Assembly (NCBI GenBank): GCA_028719045.1
Contig: JAQULD010000060.1
Coordinates: forward strand, 1-9,593
Direction of reading: 5' to 3'
DNA: 9,593 nucleotides
From: Candidatus Omnitrophota bacterium
GTDB lineage: Bacteria; Omnitrophota; Koll11; Gygaellales; Profunditerraquicolaceae
Shown: piece by piece, positions 8,659 to 9,593 of the stretch
Layout: each line of letters opens with the position of its first letter
How positions within the stretch are numbered: position 1 is the first letter of the stretch
The notes under the pieces: generated by a model
What the model was told of the DNA's origin: nothing
The model's database searches: none
The model's input: the letters and a program-made list of their open reading frames with translations, nothing else
Program-made: the position numbers and the translations under genes

Positions 8659-9593
8659 TTATTTCGCCTTCTCCATACGGATATCTAAACCTAATCCTTG
8701 TAATTCTTTTATCAAAACGTTAAAGGATTCAGGGGCTCCGTGAGTCAGACGCTGCTCTCCCTTAACAATGGCTTCGTAAATCCTGGTCCTTCCGGATACG
8801 TCATCGCTTTTTACCGTAAGCATTTCCTGCAGGGTAAAAGCGGCTCCGTATGCCTCGAGCGCCCAGACTTCCATTTCCCCCAATCTCTGGCCTCCGAACT
8901 GCGCTTTGCCGCCTAACGGCTGCTGAGTTACCAATGAGTAAGGGCCGATGGAACGGGCATGTATTTTTTCGTCGGCAAGATGTATAAGCTTCATCATATA
9001 GATATAGCCGACTGTTATTTTCTGGTCAAAAGGCTCGCCCGTATAGCCGTCATGGAGAATTACTTTCCCGTCAGTGGGAAGGCCCGCCTTCTTAAGCATT
9101 TCCTTTACTTCATCTTCGGTCGCGCCGTCGAATACGGGGCTTATCATATGCAGCCCTAAAGCCTCCGCGGCCCAGCCAAGGTGCGTTTCCAAGATCTGGC
9201 CTATGTTCATACGAGAAGGCACGCCCAAAGGATTCAACACTATATCAACAGGAGAGCCGTCCGGAAGGTAAGGCATATCTTCGGCCGGCATGATCCTTGC
9301 CACAACGCCTTTGTTGCCGTGTCTTCCCGACAATTTATCTCCAACAGAAAGTTTACGTTTAGTGGCGATGTAAACCACGACCCTCTTCAAAACACCCGGA
9401 GGAAGTTCATCCCCGCGTTTTACTTTCTCGATTTCCTGCTGCTGTTCCGATAATAATTCCTGCAGCTGCTCGTCAAAAGAAGCGGCAAGGATCTTTGCTT
9501 CTTCCTTGTCGTTCAAGTTTACTTTTTCCACCTTGGATTTGTCGACGCCCAAAAGCTCCGCTAAACGCACGGTCCTCTCGGTCTGCAGAAAAT
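8659..9593 (-). CDS. rpoB: RNA polymerase beta subunit, C-terminal part (cut by the right edge)
   Basis: This is the last 310 or so residues of beta (about 1340 in E. coli). The frame stays open to the right edge, with FLQTERTV before RLAELLG, so the GTG at 9570 is an internal valine codon and not a start. Motifs counted from the first whole visible codon: [10 protein letters not shown] at 86-95, which lines the active centre and contacts the RNA 3' end; [20 protein letters not shown] at 110-129; and [14 protein letters not shown] at 213-226. The conserved end [12 protein letters not shown] and [12 protein letters not shown] packs against beta'. The rifampicin-binding region lies upstream of the window. 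The stop (8661-8659) is 1 nt before the rpoC ATG. The last codons carry the rpoC ribosome binding site. Confidence 0.98.
   Translation of the reverse strand, partial: FLQTERTVRLAELLGVDKSKVEKVNLNDKEEAKILAASFDEQLQELLSEQQQEIEKVKRGDELPPGVLKRVVVYIATKRKLSVGDKLSGRHGNKGVVARIMPAEDMPYLPDGSPVDIVLNPLGVPSRMNIGQILETHLGWAAEALGLHMISPVFDGATEDEVKEMLKKAGLPTDGKVILHDGYTGEPFDQKITVGYIYMMKLIHLADEKIHARSIGPYSLVTQQPLGGKAQFGGQRLGEMEVWALEAYGAAFTLQEMLTVKSDDVSGRTRIYEAIVKGEQRLTHGAPESFNVLIKELQGLGLDIRMEKAK

Noticed and set aside
9568..9570. GTG as the start of a short rpoB-like gene
   Set aside because: The frame continues in beta-like sequence up to the window edge, so this is an internal valine of a truncated rpoB.

Overview
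The window holds one continuous block of genes, all on the minus strand: the 3' end of rpoB, then rpoC, rpsL, rpsG, fusA, tuf and rpsJ in transcription order (right to left in these coordinates). This is the bacterial RNA polymerase beta/beta' operon joined directly to the classical 'str' operon (S12, S7, EF-G, EF-Tu) and ending with S10. All genes are full length except rpoB, which is cut by the right edge. No mobile element, CRISPR array, tRNA/rRNA gene or accessory cargo was found.

Organism: a Gram-negative-type bacterium, probably of the PVC/Planctomycetes-Omnitrophota side of the tree. Two protein features point there. Beta' carries a large SI3-like insertion in the trigger loop, typical of Gram-negative lineages and absent from Firmicutes and Actinobacteria. 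EF-Tu has a switch I segment ([14 protein letters not shown]) unlike the usual EEKARGITI form; it resembles what I recall from planctomycete-type EF-Tu. Phylum placement is inference; a tree of these marker proteins would settle it.

Layout: 9593-8659 rpoB C-terminal part; 8657-4626 rpoC; 4622-4248 rpsL; 4231-3761 rpsG; 3753-1648 fusA (start corrected downstream of the longest open frame); 1636-434 tuf; 379-80 rpsJ. Gaps between the first six genes are 1, 3, 16, 7 and 11 nt. Shine-Dalgarno (SD) sequences lie in the end of the preceding gene, and at three junctions the upstream stop codon is part of the SD itself, so translational coupling is likely. The tuf-rpsJ gap is wider (54 nt), holds a small hairpin and has no clear SD for rpsJ. 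Downstream of rpsJ (1-79) there is no rplC start. Instead there is a degenerate heptanucleotide repeat (ATACGCA-like) with an inverted copy, enclosing a short GC stem followed by seven T's on the minus strand, a likely transcription terminator.

The genes serve one purpose: the catalytic core of RNA polymerase, three small-subunit ribosomal proteins (S12 and S7 in decoding and 30S assembly, S10/NusE in the 30S head and antitermination), and the two GTPases that deliver aminoacyl-tRNA and drive translocation. This is core housekeeping DNA. I did not find a new biological system. The points most worth a second look are the EF-Tu switch I/hydrophobic-gate variant and the heptamer repeat after rpsJ.
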